A DNA stretch of 64,000 nt from Acinetobacter sp. XS-4. GTDB lineage: Bacteria > Pseudomonadota > Gammaproteobacteria > Pseudomonadales > Moraxellaceae. The translations under genes and the position numbers were made by a program. The stretch's first letter is position 1. Every line of letters starts with the position of its first letter. The notes under the pieces were generated by a model. That model was not told the origin of the DNA. It saw only the letters and a list, made by a program, of their open reading frames with translations, and did no database searches. The stretch spans positions 1,488,001-1,552,000 of the forward strand of contig NZ_CP094657.1 in NCBI RefSeq assembly GCF_023920705.1, written 5' to 3'. Shown here one piece after another: positions 33,200 to 44,303 of the stretch.

Positions 33200-34362
33200 T
33201 AATGAATCGCCTGATAAATTGCCAAAGCAGCGGCTTCTGTCATGTCACGTGGGTTATTTTGTAGCAAGCGAGTTTGCAACATGGCATCTTGAGCAAGTCT
33301 AGGTAAGCTGGACTCATCAATACCCAAATCTCTAAGTTTTAAGGTCAAGCCACTACGGTCTAAGTGGTTCTGTATGTGGTCAATAAACAGATCACATAAA
33401 CCATCAGTGCTGCCATTACTGTATGGGTCGAGCCATTGCATAAGTTCTGCATAGAGTTTTTTTGCATTGGGTGCATTAAATTTTAATACTTCAACCAAAA
33501 CTAAGGCATTGGTATGCCCATGTGATAAATGAAAATGACCGCCCAGTGGGTAAGCTAAAGCATGTACAGCAGCAACAGGTGAGTTAGCAAATGCTTGACC
33601 CGCGAGCATTGAACCAAAAAGCATGTTTTGACGTGCTTCTAAATCATTACCATCTTTAAGAACTTTCGGTAAGTTATGGTTTAGTAGCTTCAAAGCATTC
33701 TTAGCTAAAATATCGGTGTAAATATTCTTCTTGTGTTTAGAGGTATATGCCTCAATCGCATGCACCATCGCATCAATACCTGTTGCGGCAGTAATATGTG
33801 CTGGAAGATTTTGAGTAAAAGTAGCATCAAGAATTGCTGTATCGGCGTATAGTACCGGAGAGACAATCCCCATTTTTGTTGTCTCACCAGTAGTCACAAT
33901 TGAAATAGGCGTTACTTCAGAACCTGTACCGGCCGTCGTTGGAATTAAAATAAGTGGTAGGCGAGCTGTTGTTACTTGGTTTACGCCGTACATCTCTTGC
34001 AAACTTTGAGTTTGGTTGGGGTGGGCGAGTAAGGCGATTACTTTTGCAACATCTAAAGAACTGCCACCACCAAAACCAATAATGGCATCTACATTTTGCT
34101 GTTTTGCATAATTGGCTGCATCTAAAACGACTTGTTCTGGTGGGTCAGCTTGTACATCTGCATAAATGACATATTCAATATTGAGCGTATTTAAAATTTG
34201 AAGAATAGGCAGGTGTAATTGATTTTTAATCATGCCCGCATCAGTGACCAGTAATAACTTCCGGTAAGCTTTTGAAGACAAAACATTTTGTAATTCTTGT
34301 ATAGAGCCTAAGCCAGAGATGATATTTGGAACGGTTTGAAATTGAAAATGGCTCATATACAT
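33199..34362 (-). CDS. Iron-containing (group III) alcohol dehydrogenase
   Basis: A 387-residue Fe-ADH. NAD-binding GFGGGSSLDVAKVIALL, the PTTAGTGSEVTPISIVT signature, and metal-binding histidines in AVHALAYPLGGHFHLSHGHTNAL. AAGGAAATA precedes the ATG. The substrate (short-chain alcohol or lactaldehyde-like) is not determined. Translationally coupled to the thioesterase, hinting at acyl or aldehyde metabolism. Confidence 0.92.
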   Translation of the reverse strand: MYMSHFQFQTVPNIISGLGSIQELQNVLSSKAYRKLLLVTDAGMIKNQLHLPILQILNTLNIEYVIYADVQADPPEQVVLDAANYAKQQNVDAIIGFGGGSSLDVAKVIALLAHPNQTQSLQEMYGVNQVTTARLPLILIPTTAGTGSEVTPISIVTTGETTKMGIVSPVLYADTAILDATFTQNLPAHITAATGIDAMVHAIEAYTSKHKKNIYTDILAKNALKLLNHNLPKVLKDGNDLEARQNMLFGSMLAGQAFANSPVAAVHALAYPLGGHFHLSHGHTNALVLVEVLKFNAPNAKKLYAELMQWLDPYSNGSTDGLCDLFIDHIQNHLDRSGLTLKLRDLGIDESSLPRLAQDAMLQTRLLQNNPRDMTEAAALAIYQAIH

Positions 34363-34657
34363 TATTTCCTTATTTTTGAAAATTATTGTCGAATGGTTCT
34401 ATAAGATTCAATCTTCAAATAACTTAGCATAAGACACCTTAAAATAAAGTAGTTCTGAGGCGATTATGTTGCGTGTTATATGAGAAAAGCTCTACTTTCA
34501 TGTGGTCAGGCTCAGATGATAGACAGTGATCATGCAAGTAATTTAAAAGATCATCGGAAGGTGGGCTTTTTGTTATTTATACTGTTCAGTAGATTTTCCT
34601 GAAGGCTGCTAATTCATATAATGTCTTAACAATTTATAATTTTATTCGGTTCAAAAA

Positions 34658-35017
34658 GTGAAAATTTCTAAAACTTTACTTGGTCTTATTGGATGTACGT
34701 GTTTGATGCTGAGTCCTGTAGCAATCGCTAAAACTAGCTCTAGCGTCTATTCACCTAAAAAGGGTGTAATTTGTGACAAATATATTTGTGCTGATAGGAA
34801 GGGTGTATCTAAAAAACTTACAGCCAAATATTTAGGAACTCACAAAGCCAACAGAGCATTCTCTCAAGGCAGTTTTGATACCTCGGCATTTACACTCTCA
34901 AATGGTGTGTTCTGTGATACCAAAACAAAACTATGTCACGTTGATCGATATTTTGAGAATGGGCATCGTAGCAAGATTGATAGAACTATGACTGATAAAC
35001 TTTTTAAAAATAAATGA
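34658..35017 (+). CDS. YcgJ-like exported protein
   Basis: A 119-residue exported protein from a GTG start. The signal peptide is residues 1-24 (ends PVAIA). Four cysteines occur in two short pairs, KGVICDKYICAD and GVFCDTKTKLC, suggesting two disulfides in the periplasm. The pattern resembles the YcgJ/Fels-1 prophage-like family. Function unknown. Followed by a good terminator. Confidence 0.7.
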   Translation: MKISKTLLGLIGCTCLMLSPVAIAKTSSSVYSPKKGVICDKYICADRKGVSKKLTAKYLGTHKANRAFSQGSFDTSAFTLSNGVFCDTKTKLCHVDRYFENGHRSKIDRTMTDKLFKNK

Positions 35018-35036
35018 TTTTGTCTTCATTTTACTT

Positions 35037-35063
35037 AAAGGCCCATAATATTTGGGCTTTTTT
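35037..35063 (+). terminator. Rho-independent terminator
   Basis: GCCCA and TGGGC, flanked by A and T runs, with a TTTTTT tail, after the YcgJ-like gene. Confidence 0.75.
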
Positions 35064-35148
35064 ATATCTAAATAAAAAGTTATTCCTTATTTCTGTGAGG
35101 AATAAGTTTCAGTTACAGATTATTAAGATCTAAGACTTGATTAGATGA

Positions 35149-35347
35149 GTCAACAAGCTTTAATTTCATCGTCTGTATTCTTATTAAAAACTTTAACGAC
35201 ATCTTTATCTGCTTTAATACGTTCTTACGCACCAACTTCCTTATAAATGGATAGTTCAAATATTTCAAATTGGATAAGGTGTTTTAGACGATTAGATAAA
35301 ATCTGTTTTGATATACCTGTATTTTCTAGAAAATCATAAGTTGAAAG
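35149..35347 (-). pseudogene. HxlR-family regulator relic
   Basis: Minus-strand translation reads YDFLENTGISKQILSNRLKH, then LIQFEIFELSIYKEVGA, a stop (TAA at 35227-35225), then ERIKADKDVVKVFNKNTDDE. The GISKQILSNRLKHL part is the HxlR recognition helix. The N-terminal third and wing are missing and there is an internal stop, so this is a decayed gene. Confidence 0.5.
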
Positions 35348-35664
35348 TTAAGTATTTGTTAACCTGTTTTAAGATGTAAAGCTCATATGATTAATAAGGC
35401 GAGTGTCTGCTTTGATGTAAAAGCTCTCTTCAGAGGGCTTTCTTATTTTCTTGAAAATTAGAAGATCAGCTACTTTGTCGACTGATTTATCAACTTTTAA
35501 TCTATTGATAAACATTATTTTCCTTTTCAAGCCATGTGAGTTTTGACAAAATGCAACACGTCACAATGGTCAATCCGATTCTGACTATAATTTATAGTTT
35601 GGTCAGGGTTTTACATGCTCCATATTTATTTCTATTTAATTCAAATGTTTGGAAGTAGTTTCTA

Positions 35665-37222
<1,558 letters not shown>

Positions 37223-37226
37223 TTTT

Positions 37227-38348
37227 ATGCCAAAAGTACACTTAATGGTACGTTTAGTACAAGTAGTCACCGTGCTATTTGTACTATTAGGCTGTTTCGT
37301 GGTTTTTTTATATTCGCCGTTCTATTCAAAATTAATTGTAGCTGGGCTTAATTATTTTGTACCTGTTGATGTGAATCAAGTTGCCGCTGAAAGCCAGAGA
37401 CAGGCTGCATTAAGTGAACATGATAATTTAGAGCCGGGTTCAAATCTATGGATTGCTCGTCAAGCCTATTTAAAGCTGACTGAAAAAGCATTACGTGAAA
37501 AAAAGACAACAGATCTGACCTATCTTCAAGAAAACTATAAGGCTTTGCAGCAAATTATTATTTTAGAAGAAAAGGAACAAGATTCAGAGGCAGCCGCTTC
37601 TGTAACGGTTCCTTTAGTAGTGAAAAACTCAGAAATTGATGCTGCTGATGAAGCAAGTAGCCCTATTGATGAAGCACTGTTTATTAATAGTTCAGAAAAT
37701 AAGGCTCTTACAGAGCAATATACCGAGTTTTTAGCAAGAAAACCTGTTGTTCCAGAACATCAAAAAGCTGTTAGCGAACCTGAACAAAAGATCGAATATG
37801 TTCGTAAAAATCCTTTACCAGCTCCAGCTAAAAAGTTATCACAACCTTATGCAATTGTTGTTTTAGGCGGTGGTTTGACTCTTGATAAAAATGGAAAAGA
37901 TATTGTCGTTAATGGCTATACACGATTGAGACTAGAAAAAACCTTAGAAGTTGAAAAACAAAATCAGCTTCCTATTGTACTGAGCGGGGTTGAAGCACCT
38001 TATATGCAAGCTTGGTTAAAAGAGCGCGGTGTAGATGCAAAGCTACTAGAAAAACGTAGTATGAATACTTGTGAAAATACACGTTTTAGCTCTCTATTGC
38101 TTCAGAAAAAGGGTGGAGCACCGACGGTCATGTTGGTTACAGATGAATACCATATGCCGCGTACTCGTCGATTATTTGCTTTGAATGGTATTGAAACCAT
38201 TCCTGTTGTGGCTCCAATGCCAACACCACTGACACGCTGGCAACCAAGTGTGCAAAATTACGATCATAGCCGTCGTGCAAATTATGAATTACTTGCGACA
38301 ATTCGCGACATGTTGTTTGGTTCAAGTGATTGTCGAGAGGTACCTTAA
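37227..38348 (+). CDS. DUF218/YdcF-ElyC family membrane protein
   Basis: A 373-residue protein anchored by one N-terminal helix (about residues 7-30), then a charged coiled region (45-200) and a DUF218 domain: YAIVVLGGGLTLDKNGKDIV, VNGYTRLRLEKTLEV, LPIVLSGVEAPYM and VTDEYHMPRTRRLFALNGI. DUF218 proteins such as ElyC and SanA act on the envelope; the murB neighbour fits that. The stop overlaps the next ATG by one base (TAATG). Confidence 0.85.
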   Translation: MPKVHLMVRLVQVVTVLFVLLGCFVVFLYSPFYSKLIVAGLNYFVPVDVNQVAAESQRQAALSEHDNLEPGSNLWIARQAYLKLTEKALREKKTTDLTYLQENYKALQQIIILEEKEQDSEAAASVTVPLVVKNSEIDAADEASSPIDEALFINSSENKALTEQYTEFLARKPVVPEHQKAVSEPEQKIEYVRKNPLPAPAKKLSQPYAIVVLGGGLTLDKNGKDIVVNGYTRLRLEKTLEVEKQNQLPIVLSGVEAPYMQAWLKERGVDAKLLEKRSMNTCENTRFSSLLLQKKGGAPTVMLVTDEYHMPRTRRLFALNGIETIPVVAPMPTPLTRWQPSVQNYDHSRRANYELLATIRDMLFGSSDCREVP

Positions 38349-39376
38349 TGTCAGATATCCCGTTTCTCAATCCTGCCGTATTAAAACAATTAGATTTGCC
38401 GGTTCCTAACCGTGATCTTACGCCACAGGTTCTAAGTCCACTTAATTTAAATACATTAGAAGAACCCTCTCGAGATTTATTGGCTTACCGTAAGTTGTAT
38501 GGTTTGCATTTACTTGAATGTGATCATTGGCAGGGCTATGTTCAAATGCCTTTGTTCCGATTACATGTGCAAGTTTTCAAGCCTAAAGTAGAAAAAATAC
38601 AAGGTACCGTCTGCTTATTACATGGCTATCTTGAGCATAGTGGTATTTATCAGCCCATTATTCGTGAAATTCTTGAACAAGGTTTTAGTGTCATTACCTA
38701 TGACTTACCAGGGCATGGTTTAAGCAATGGCTCACCAGCAAGTATTCAAAATTTTGATCACTATCAACAAGTTTTGATGGCTGTTTATCAATATGTAAAA
38801 CATGCAGATCAGTTACCAAAACCTTGGGTAGGAATTGGACAAAGTACGGGTGGTGCAATTTGGATGCATCACTTATTAGAATATGCTGAAAAACGCCAAG
38901 ATCCGATTGTAGATAGAGTTTTACTACTTTCTCCTTTGATTCGTCCTGCAAAAACAGCATGGTGGCATAACCCAGTTGGATTGGGCATTATTCGCCGTAT
39001 TAAGCGCCAAGTACCAAGACACTTTAGACGTAATAATCATAATCCTGAATTTTTACGTTTTATTCGTTTAAAAGATCCATTGCAGCCCCGAATGATGGGA
39101 ATGGACTGGATTTTGGCAATGTCTAAATGGATGCAAGAAATGGAAGAGCGGCCTGCTTGTCGCATTCCCGTCTGGCTTGCACAAGGTGCTCTCGATCAGA
39201 CAGTTGATTGGCGGTACAACATTGAGTTTATTCGTCGCAAATTTAGGCTGCAAACGCTATTAATGCTAGAAGAAGGGTCTCATCAATTAATTAATGAGCG
39301 TGCAGATATACGTGCAGCTTTAACAGGGTTGATTCCAGCATTTTTACATGCGAAGCCAAAACATTTTTATTATTAA
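38348..39376 (+). CDS. Alpha/beta hydrolase (monoacylglycerol lipase/lysophospholipase-like)
   Basis: A 342-residue hydrolase. Oxyanion region LLHGYLEHSGIYQPIIRE, strand VITYDLPGHGLSNG, nucleophile elbow GIGQSTGG (Ser), acid near LAQGALDQTVDW and His in EEGSHQLINE, all as in the serine aminopeptidase S33/lysophospholipase group. Translationally coupled to the DUF218 gene. It has no signal peptide, so is cytoplasmic. Confidence 0.88.
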   Translation: MSDIPFLNPAVLKQLDLPVPNRDLTPQVLSPLNLNTLEEPSRDLLAYRKLYGLHLLECDHWQGYVQMPLFRLHVQVFKPKVEKIQGTVCLLHGYLEHSGIYQPIIREILEQGFSVITYDLPGHGLSNGSPASIQNFDHYQQVLMAVYQYVKHADQLPKPWVGIGQSTGGAIWMHHLLEYAEKRQDPIVDRVLLLSPLIRPAKTAWWHNPVGLGIIRRIKRQVPRHFRRNNHNPEFLRFIRLKDPLQPRMMGMDWILAMSKWMQEMEERPACRIPVWLAQGALDQTVDWRYNIEFIRRKFRLQTLLMLEEGSHQLINERADIRAALTGLIPAFLHAKPKHFYY

Positions 39377-39382
39377 AAAATA

Positions 39383-39414
39383 ATGCATCTATCCAAAAAA
39401 TTGGATAGATGCAT
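39383..39414 (-). terminator. Terminator between convergent genes
   Basis: ATGCATCTATCC pairs with GGATAGATGCAT (12 bp perfect). The T-rich tail TATTTTTT reads on the minus strand. Confidence 0.75.
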
Positions 39415-39431
39415 GACTTCATCTTTGTACT

Positions 39432-39926
39432 TTATTTCGAATTTTGATAAAGCTGCATAAAGTTTTTATAAACCGAAGACTGCTTTTGTGGACTATACAT
39501 ATTGCGTTCGATTGTGCCTTTATCCGTTTTTATCAACACATTCACATTTTGAGCATTTTTAAACTCTTGCAAGAATTTGCTTGGAATAACAAAGAACGTT
39601 GTAGAATGTTTAGGAACTAATCGGCTCACATTGGTTTTTTCAGTTGATTGAGCAGGTTGATAATTAAATCGTTTCCCATCAATATCAAATGTTAACTCGT
39701 TAATATCATAAAAGTTATAACTACTACTTAAATGAACGTCTACACGAAGCTGATCTTTTTGATTCTCGTTCCATTTCACGAGTAAGCTAGGACATAGTTC
39801 AGTTGGTGAGCAGTTTAGCTGACCCGCTGTCTTTACCTCTTTAGGAGCTGTTGTACTAACCTGTGTAGTACTACAAGCTGCTGTAAGTAGACATGAACCT
39901 AATAAGAGTAGAGATTTCTTCATCAT
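39432..39926 (-). CDS. Predicted lipoprotein, unknown function
   Basis: A 164-residue lipoprotein: MMKKSLLLLGSCLLTAAC with lipobox LTAAC (Cys18), then a Thr/Ser-rich linker and a beta-rich domain from about residue 35. A Cys pair (NCSPTELCPSLLVKW) sits at the domain start. No family was recognised. A Shine-Dalgarno (GGAA) precedes the start. It lies downstream of the Ntn-hydrolase gene on the same strand, 62 nt apart, and could share its transcript. Confidence 0.75.
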   Translation of the reverse strand: MMKKSLLLLGSCLLTAACSTTQVSTTAPKEVKTAGQLNCSPTELCPSLLVKWNENQKDQLRVDVHLSSSYNFYDINELTFDIDGKRFNYQPAQSTEKTNVSRLVPKHSTTFFVIPSKFLQEFKNAQNVNVLIKTDKGTIERNMYSPQKQSSVYKNFMQLYQNSK

Positions 39927-39988
39927 ATAAATTCCAAGAGAGTATGCTTAATATTATTTATGTTAAGTGCAGTAAATTTTGACATAAA

Positions 39989-41044
39989 TTAACGCATAGA
40001 TGGGCTTAAAAATACAAATGGTTTTGCAATTTTAAAAGAAGAAGTGGCATCACCTGCATAGATATGGCTTTGATCAGGGCCTAAATCTAGTCTACGCGTT
40101 TTACCATCTTTAAAATTAATCTTTTTCAAATCAACCCAAAATACATTTGGTGATAGTGCTGACTCGAAAAAGTAAAGCATCTGTTTATGATCGGCCACAG
40201 TTCGCCAGCGAGTTGAAGATATATTCGGTTCTTCTTGCGTATTGAGTCCATAGGGAACAGACGCATTTCGAATGACACTAAATACAGAGGCTTGAGCCTG
40301 TTTACTATCATCATTTTTAGGAATTGCATTAATGTAAAAAGATGCACGTGCAAAGCGATCAGATGCTCGGTTTGTACCGGGGAGCATGATTGTTTCACCA
40401 ATTTGTTTCCAATATTCGGCAAGTGCGAGTTGCTTATCGAAAGTAGGCGAGTTAGTCATGACTTGATAGCTGCGGCTATGATGAATCACTTGTTTCCCGT
40501 CAATATATTCAATAATTGCGCTATCACCTGTTTTGTCAGAAATAGATAAATGCAGAGTAGTGAGCCTCGATTCGCCAGGGACATTATCGGTAACAATCGT
40601 ATAAGGTTCTTTTTCTAATGCTTTGACGGCTTCATCGACAGTTGCGAAATTATCGAGTACATATTGAGCCCATGCCGCAATACTGAGTAAAGGCTTATCC
40701 GTTTTTTTCACATCTGGATATTGAGACTCCACTAACCATAAAATATTAGCAACCAAGCCAGCTTCATTCATTCCATCTGTTGTTGAAACTTCATAGCCTG
40801 TGGCAATTACGCTTCCATATTTCGACGTCCATTTTATTGAGTTGGAGCCTGCACTACCATCACGACTAACCCCGTTTGGCATAATCCATAAATTTGTACC
40901 CGTATCAACTTTCCAGTCCATTGAGCGAGCAGTAATAATATGTTGGTTATTGCCTAAATATACGGCACGTGTACAAGCAACAGCATAGCTACTTAAACCT
41001 ACAGCTAGTGCGACAAAAGAAGAGATGAATGTTTTTTTCAACAT
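39989..41044 (-). CDS. Ntn hydrolase of the choloylglycine/penicillin V acylase family (C59)
   Basis: A 351-residue exported Ntn-hydrolase from the ATG at 41044 (GAAGGTATC upstream; the 9-residue longer form is not needed). Signal peptide cleavage after AVA at residue 23 leaves Cys24 as the new N-terminus, the nucleophile required by this class. Family residues follow in CTRAVYLG and ARSMDWKVDTGTNLWIMP. Gram-negative members hydrolyse penicillin V or N-acyl homoserine lactones rather than bile salts. Confidence 0.9.
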   Translation of the reverse strand: MLKKTFISSFVALAVGLSSYAVACTRAVYLGNNQHIITARSMDWKVDTGTNLWIMPNGVSRDGSAGSNSIKWTSKYGSVIATGYEVSTTDGMNEAGLVANILWLVESQYPDVKKTDKPLLSIAAWAQYVLDNFATVDEAVKALEKEPYTIVTDNVPGESRLTTLHLSISDKTGDSAIIEYIDGKQVIHHSRSYQVMTNSPTFDKQLALAEYWKQIGETIMLPGTNRASDRFARASFYINAIPKNDDSKQAQASVFSVIRNASVPYGLNTQEEPNISSTRWRTVADHKQMLYFFESALSPNVFWVDLKKINFKDGKTRRLDLGPDQSHIYAGDATSSFKIAKPFVFLSPSMR

Positions 41045-41207
41045 GATGAGATACCTTCTTGTTATAAGCATTAAAAAATTTTTATTAAATAAAATTAAAA
41101 TGTGTACGTTATTTATACTTTTATATTAGGTGAAAAATCTATTAAAGACAAATTAAAAGGGGAATGAAATTTAAGAAAAAAATCACATATTCGTTTTAAA
41201 TATAGAA

Positions 41208-41234
41208 GAGCATCACACGATAAATGTAATGCTC
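41208..41234 (-). terminator. Possible terminator of the glutamate-synthase-like gene
   Basis: GAGCATcACA and TGTaATGCTC form a stem with one mismatch just past the stop on the minus strand; the T tail is weak. Confidence 0.4.
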
Positions 41235-41255
41235 AACATATCAATTTAATATAAA

Positions 41256-42929
41256 TTAAAAGTGATTAGGATCCGCCATATTCCACATTCGATAATAAAA
41301 ATTATCATCGTCATTATTAAGTTCAGACTGTAAAAGTTCGCCTTCTTTTAAGAAAAAATGCAATTGAGCATAGTTCTTAATTTCACGGTCATTTACTCGC
41401 TGAGCCAAATGGTGAGCTTTAATATCTGAAGGGTGACGTAAACCAGCCGCAGCAATCATTTCTGATAATGCATGCAATGTATTTTTATGAAAATTAAATA
41501 CGCGTTCTGATTTAGTTGGTACATCAATTGCTTTTTGACGGTCTTTATCTTGGGTTGCAACACCTACAGGGCACTGGTTAGTGTGACAGCTTTGTGCCTG
41601 AATACATCCAACAGCAAACATGAAGCCACGTGCTGAATTAACCCAATCTGCACCGAGCGCAAAAGTACTGGCAATATCGAAGGCACTAATGATTTTACCA
41701 CTCGCACCAATCTTAACTTGATCTCTTAGTCCTGCACCAACAAGGGTGTTATGAACAAAACGTAAACCCTCACGTAATGGAGTACCAATATTGTCGCTAA
41801 ACTCAATTGGTGCTGCACCTGTACCACCTTCAGAGCCATCAACGACAATAAAGTCAGGAACAATTTTTGTTTCTAGCATTGCTTTAACAATACTCATGAA
41901 CTGCCAAGGTTGACCAATACAAAGTTTAAAACCAACTGGTTTACCACCAGATAATGTGCGCAATTTTTGTAAGAAATGCATCATTTCAATAGGGGTCGAA
42001 AAACTAGAATGCTTTGCCGGAGAAATACAGTCATGATCGCGAGAAACACCACGGATTTGCGCAATTTCTGCGGTAATTTTATGTTTAGGTAAAATACCAC
42101 CATGGCCTGGTTTTGCACCTTGCGAAAGCTTCAGCTCAATCATCTTGATCTGTGGCAATTGAGATTGCTTGGCAAACTTCTGTTCGTCAAATTTGCCATC
42201 TAAGGTACGGCAGCCAAAATAACCACTGGCAATTTGCCAAACAATATCACCACCATTTTCCAGATGATAAGGACTTAAACTACCTTCGCCAGTATCATGA
42301 TAGAAACCACCTAACTGTGCACCTTTATTTAAGGCACGAATTGCATTGGCACTTAAACTACCAAAACTCATGGCAGAGATGTTCATAATTGATGCACTAT
42401 ACGGTTGAAGGCATTGTGCATTACCTACCTGAATACGAAAGCTCTTTGGATCTGCTGGTGGGCAAGGGCTTATTGAATGGACAATGAATCGATAATTTTC
42501 TTGATAAACGTCAATGATTGAACCAAATGGTTTATCTGCATTTTCATTTTTAGCACGTTGATAAACTAGACTTCTTTGCATACGCGAAAAAGGTAGGGCA
42601 TCTTGATCCGCTTCAATAAAGTATTGGCGAATTTCTGGGCGTATATCTTCAAACAAAAAACGAAAATGCCCCATAATTGGGTAGTTTCTTAGAATTGAAT
42701 GTTTATTCTGCAAAACATCGTAAAGGCCTAATAAACTTAGTGCACCTGTAAGCACCCATAACCCGTTAAGGAGAGTATCAGAAATAAAATAATAGATACT
42801 ATGAGGGGTGTATACGGTTCGAAACCAGGTGATGCTCAGTGCAGTAAAAATACATAAGAACCAGAGAGAATGGCGCGAAAAAAATGTATTGAGAAATTTA
42901 TGTCGAATGATTTGTGCTGGACTCGCCAT
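41256..42929 (-). CDS. Membrane-anchored FMN-binding glutamate synthase-like protein
   Basis: A 557-residue protein. Two N-terminal hydrophobic helices (about residues 17-80) precede a Glu_synthase central domain with FMN and cofactor motifs: SAMSFGSLSANAIRALNKGAQ, HDTGEGSLSPYH, GAKPGHGGILPKHKI, VVDGSEGGTGAAP, and an iron-sulfur cysteine cluster CIQAQSCHTNQCPVGVATQ. It lacks the amidotransferase domain of GltB, so it is not a complete glutamate synthase. The ATG at 42929 is preferred to 42980. The role of this stand-alone family is not established. Confidence 0.88.
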   Translation of the reverse strand: MASPAQIIRHKFLNTFFSRHSLWFLCIFTALSITWFRTVYTPHSIYYFISDTLLNGLWVLTGALSLLGLYDVLQNKHSILRNYPIMGHFRFLFEDIRPEIRQYFIEADQDALPFSRMQRSLVYQRAKNENADKPFGSIIDVYQENYRFIVHSISPCPPADPKSFRIQVGNAQCLQPYSASIMNISAMSFGSLSANAIRALNKGAQLGGFYHDTGEGSLSPYHLENGGDIVWQIASGYFGCRTLDGKFDEQKFAKQSQLPQIKMIELKLSQGAKPGHGGILPKHKITAEIAQIRGVSRDHDCISPAKHSSFSTPIEMMHFLQKLRTLSGGKPVGFKLCIGQPWQFMSIVKAMLETKIVPDFIVVDGSEGGTGAAPIEFSDNIGTPLREGLRFVHNTLVGAGLRDQVKIGASGKIISAFDIASTFALGADWVNSARGFMFAVGCIQAQSCHTNQCPVGVATQDKDRQKAIDVPTKSERVFNFHKNTLHALSEMIAAAGLRHPSDIKAHHLAQRVNDREIKNYAQLHFFLKEGELLQSELNNDDDNFYYRMWNMADPNHF

Positions 42930-42980
42930 ATTGGAACAAATTCCTAATGTTTTACTGGTACATACCTTGCCAATAAGCAA

Positions 42981-43350
42981 GTGAAACTACAAGTATGGAA
43001 TTGTTAGTTTTAAGAGAAAACAAAGAGCCATTCAAAGGTTCACTCAATTTAGAAATATTTTTAAAGGAAGTATTTAAATATATAAATACATTTTTAATGT
43101 GAAGGCTTTTGGAGTGAGATAAATTATGAAATATTTAATTATTATATTTTATTGAATGATTTTCTAAAACGTATGTAGATTAATTAAATTTAGATTTAGT
43201 TAATAATAAATTTTTCATTGGTATGATTTTTGATTTAATTGGTACTGTGCTATTTAATTGTTTTTTGCTAATATAAATAAATTGAAATAATATTTTTAAT
43301 AGACATTACTACAACTATATAAGATTCTAAAAAATCATTTAAGGACTGAA
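42981..43350. other. AT-rich intergenic region
   Basis: No gene, RNA or strong hairpin seen. Very A+T-rich; presumably holds divergent promoters for the flavoprotein gene and the membrane protein at 43351. Confidence 0.5.
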
Positions 43351-43782
43351 ATGAATTGGAAACTATTAATCTGCTCCGTTTTTCTCACAGAAGTTTTTTT
43401 CTTAACCTTAATGTTTTATCTAGGTTTTGATCTAGATACTTTCAAAAAAGTCGCTCTAGTACAAAGTATATTAGTTGCTGCAACTATAATATTTGACTCT
43501 ATGGAAAGAAAGAATAATCCTATATTTCCTGGATCTATCGTTTATCCCTTACTCGGTATTTTATTTGTTTTTGGGTTTACGCCTATCCTAGATTTTTTTG
43601 CAGAAAGACCTAAAGGATTTCATAGTTGGGACATTAAAAATATTTTAGTCATTGGGTCGCAAAGTGCAGATTATCAATTCAGGGAGTTAGCTTGGTATGG
43701 TAAAGCCTATATACAGTTGAGTTTTGCTATGGTCGGTGGTTTTATTGGCTTGATTTTTCATTTAATTTTTAGAAATAGTTAA
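43351..43782 (+). CDS. Small membrane protein, unknown
   Basis: A 143-residue protein with about four hydrophobic helices (residues 4-24, 33-47, 62-82, 121-140) and a soluble loop HSWDIKNILVIGSQSADYQ between the third and fourth. AAGGA lies 5 nt from the ATG. No family was recognised. Upstream of the pilus operon by over 500 nt; no functional link shown. Confidence 0.65.
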   Translation: MNWKLLICSVFLTEVFFLTLMFYLGFDLDTFKKVALVQSILVAATIIFDSMERKNNPIFPGSIVYPLLGILFVFGFTPILDFFAERPKGFHSWDIKNILVIGSQSADYQFRELAWYGKAYIQLSFAMVGGFIGLIFHLIFRNS

Positions 43783-44303
43783 GCTAATACTACTTCTTCT
43801 CGTAGAGGAAAGTTGTGCTCAATTACTGAAATCCTAGAACTATCTCTAAGTTACTTAGATTTCTTATTCATAAAAAATTATTTTCTTATTCATTTAAAAT
43901 ATATAGAATAATCATTAGCTTACTTTTTGTTCATTATTTTTTTACCAAATATTAAAAAATAATAAAATACTCAAAGTGATGGTAAACTTTAACTAATGAA
44001 AATCTATAATTTTTTTAGTAAAACTAACAAAAGTTAGATAAAAGTATCGAAAATCGATATAAAAAGCGTGATAAACCATAAAAATTTTTATAATTGAGAA
44101 ATTCATCAGAAGTTGAATTATTAATTGATATTTAAAATGAAACTTATGTTAGTGTTTTTGTTGTTTTTTTGTATTATGCGCCGTAAGTAGAGTAAAAAAA
44201 TAATGCTTTGAAAAAACAATCAGAAAAGCTAGTGATTGTGATGGGGAAGGCTAGTTTTTACATCTATTAATTTTATTGGCGTAATGTAAAAAGGTTTTTA
44301 ACC
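43783..44303. other. Long AT-rich leader region upstream of pilus operon
   Basis: About 520 nt without a coding frame. Extremely A+T-rich, with several TATAAT-like hexamers; a candidate for H-NS-type silencing and the pilus promoter. No precise site is supported. Confidence 0.4.

Larger units (their letters stand above)
35018..35664. other. Intergenic region with regulator relic
   Basis: Holds a terminator directly after the YcgJ-like gene, an HxlR pseudogene fragment on the minus strand (35149-35347), and an imperfect hairpin near 35420-35442 (AAAGCTCTCT with AGAGGGCTTT). No intact gene seen. Confidence 0.6.
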
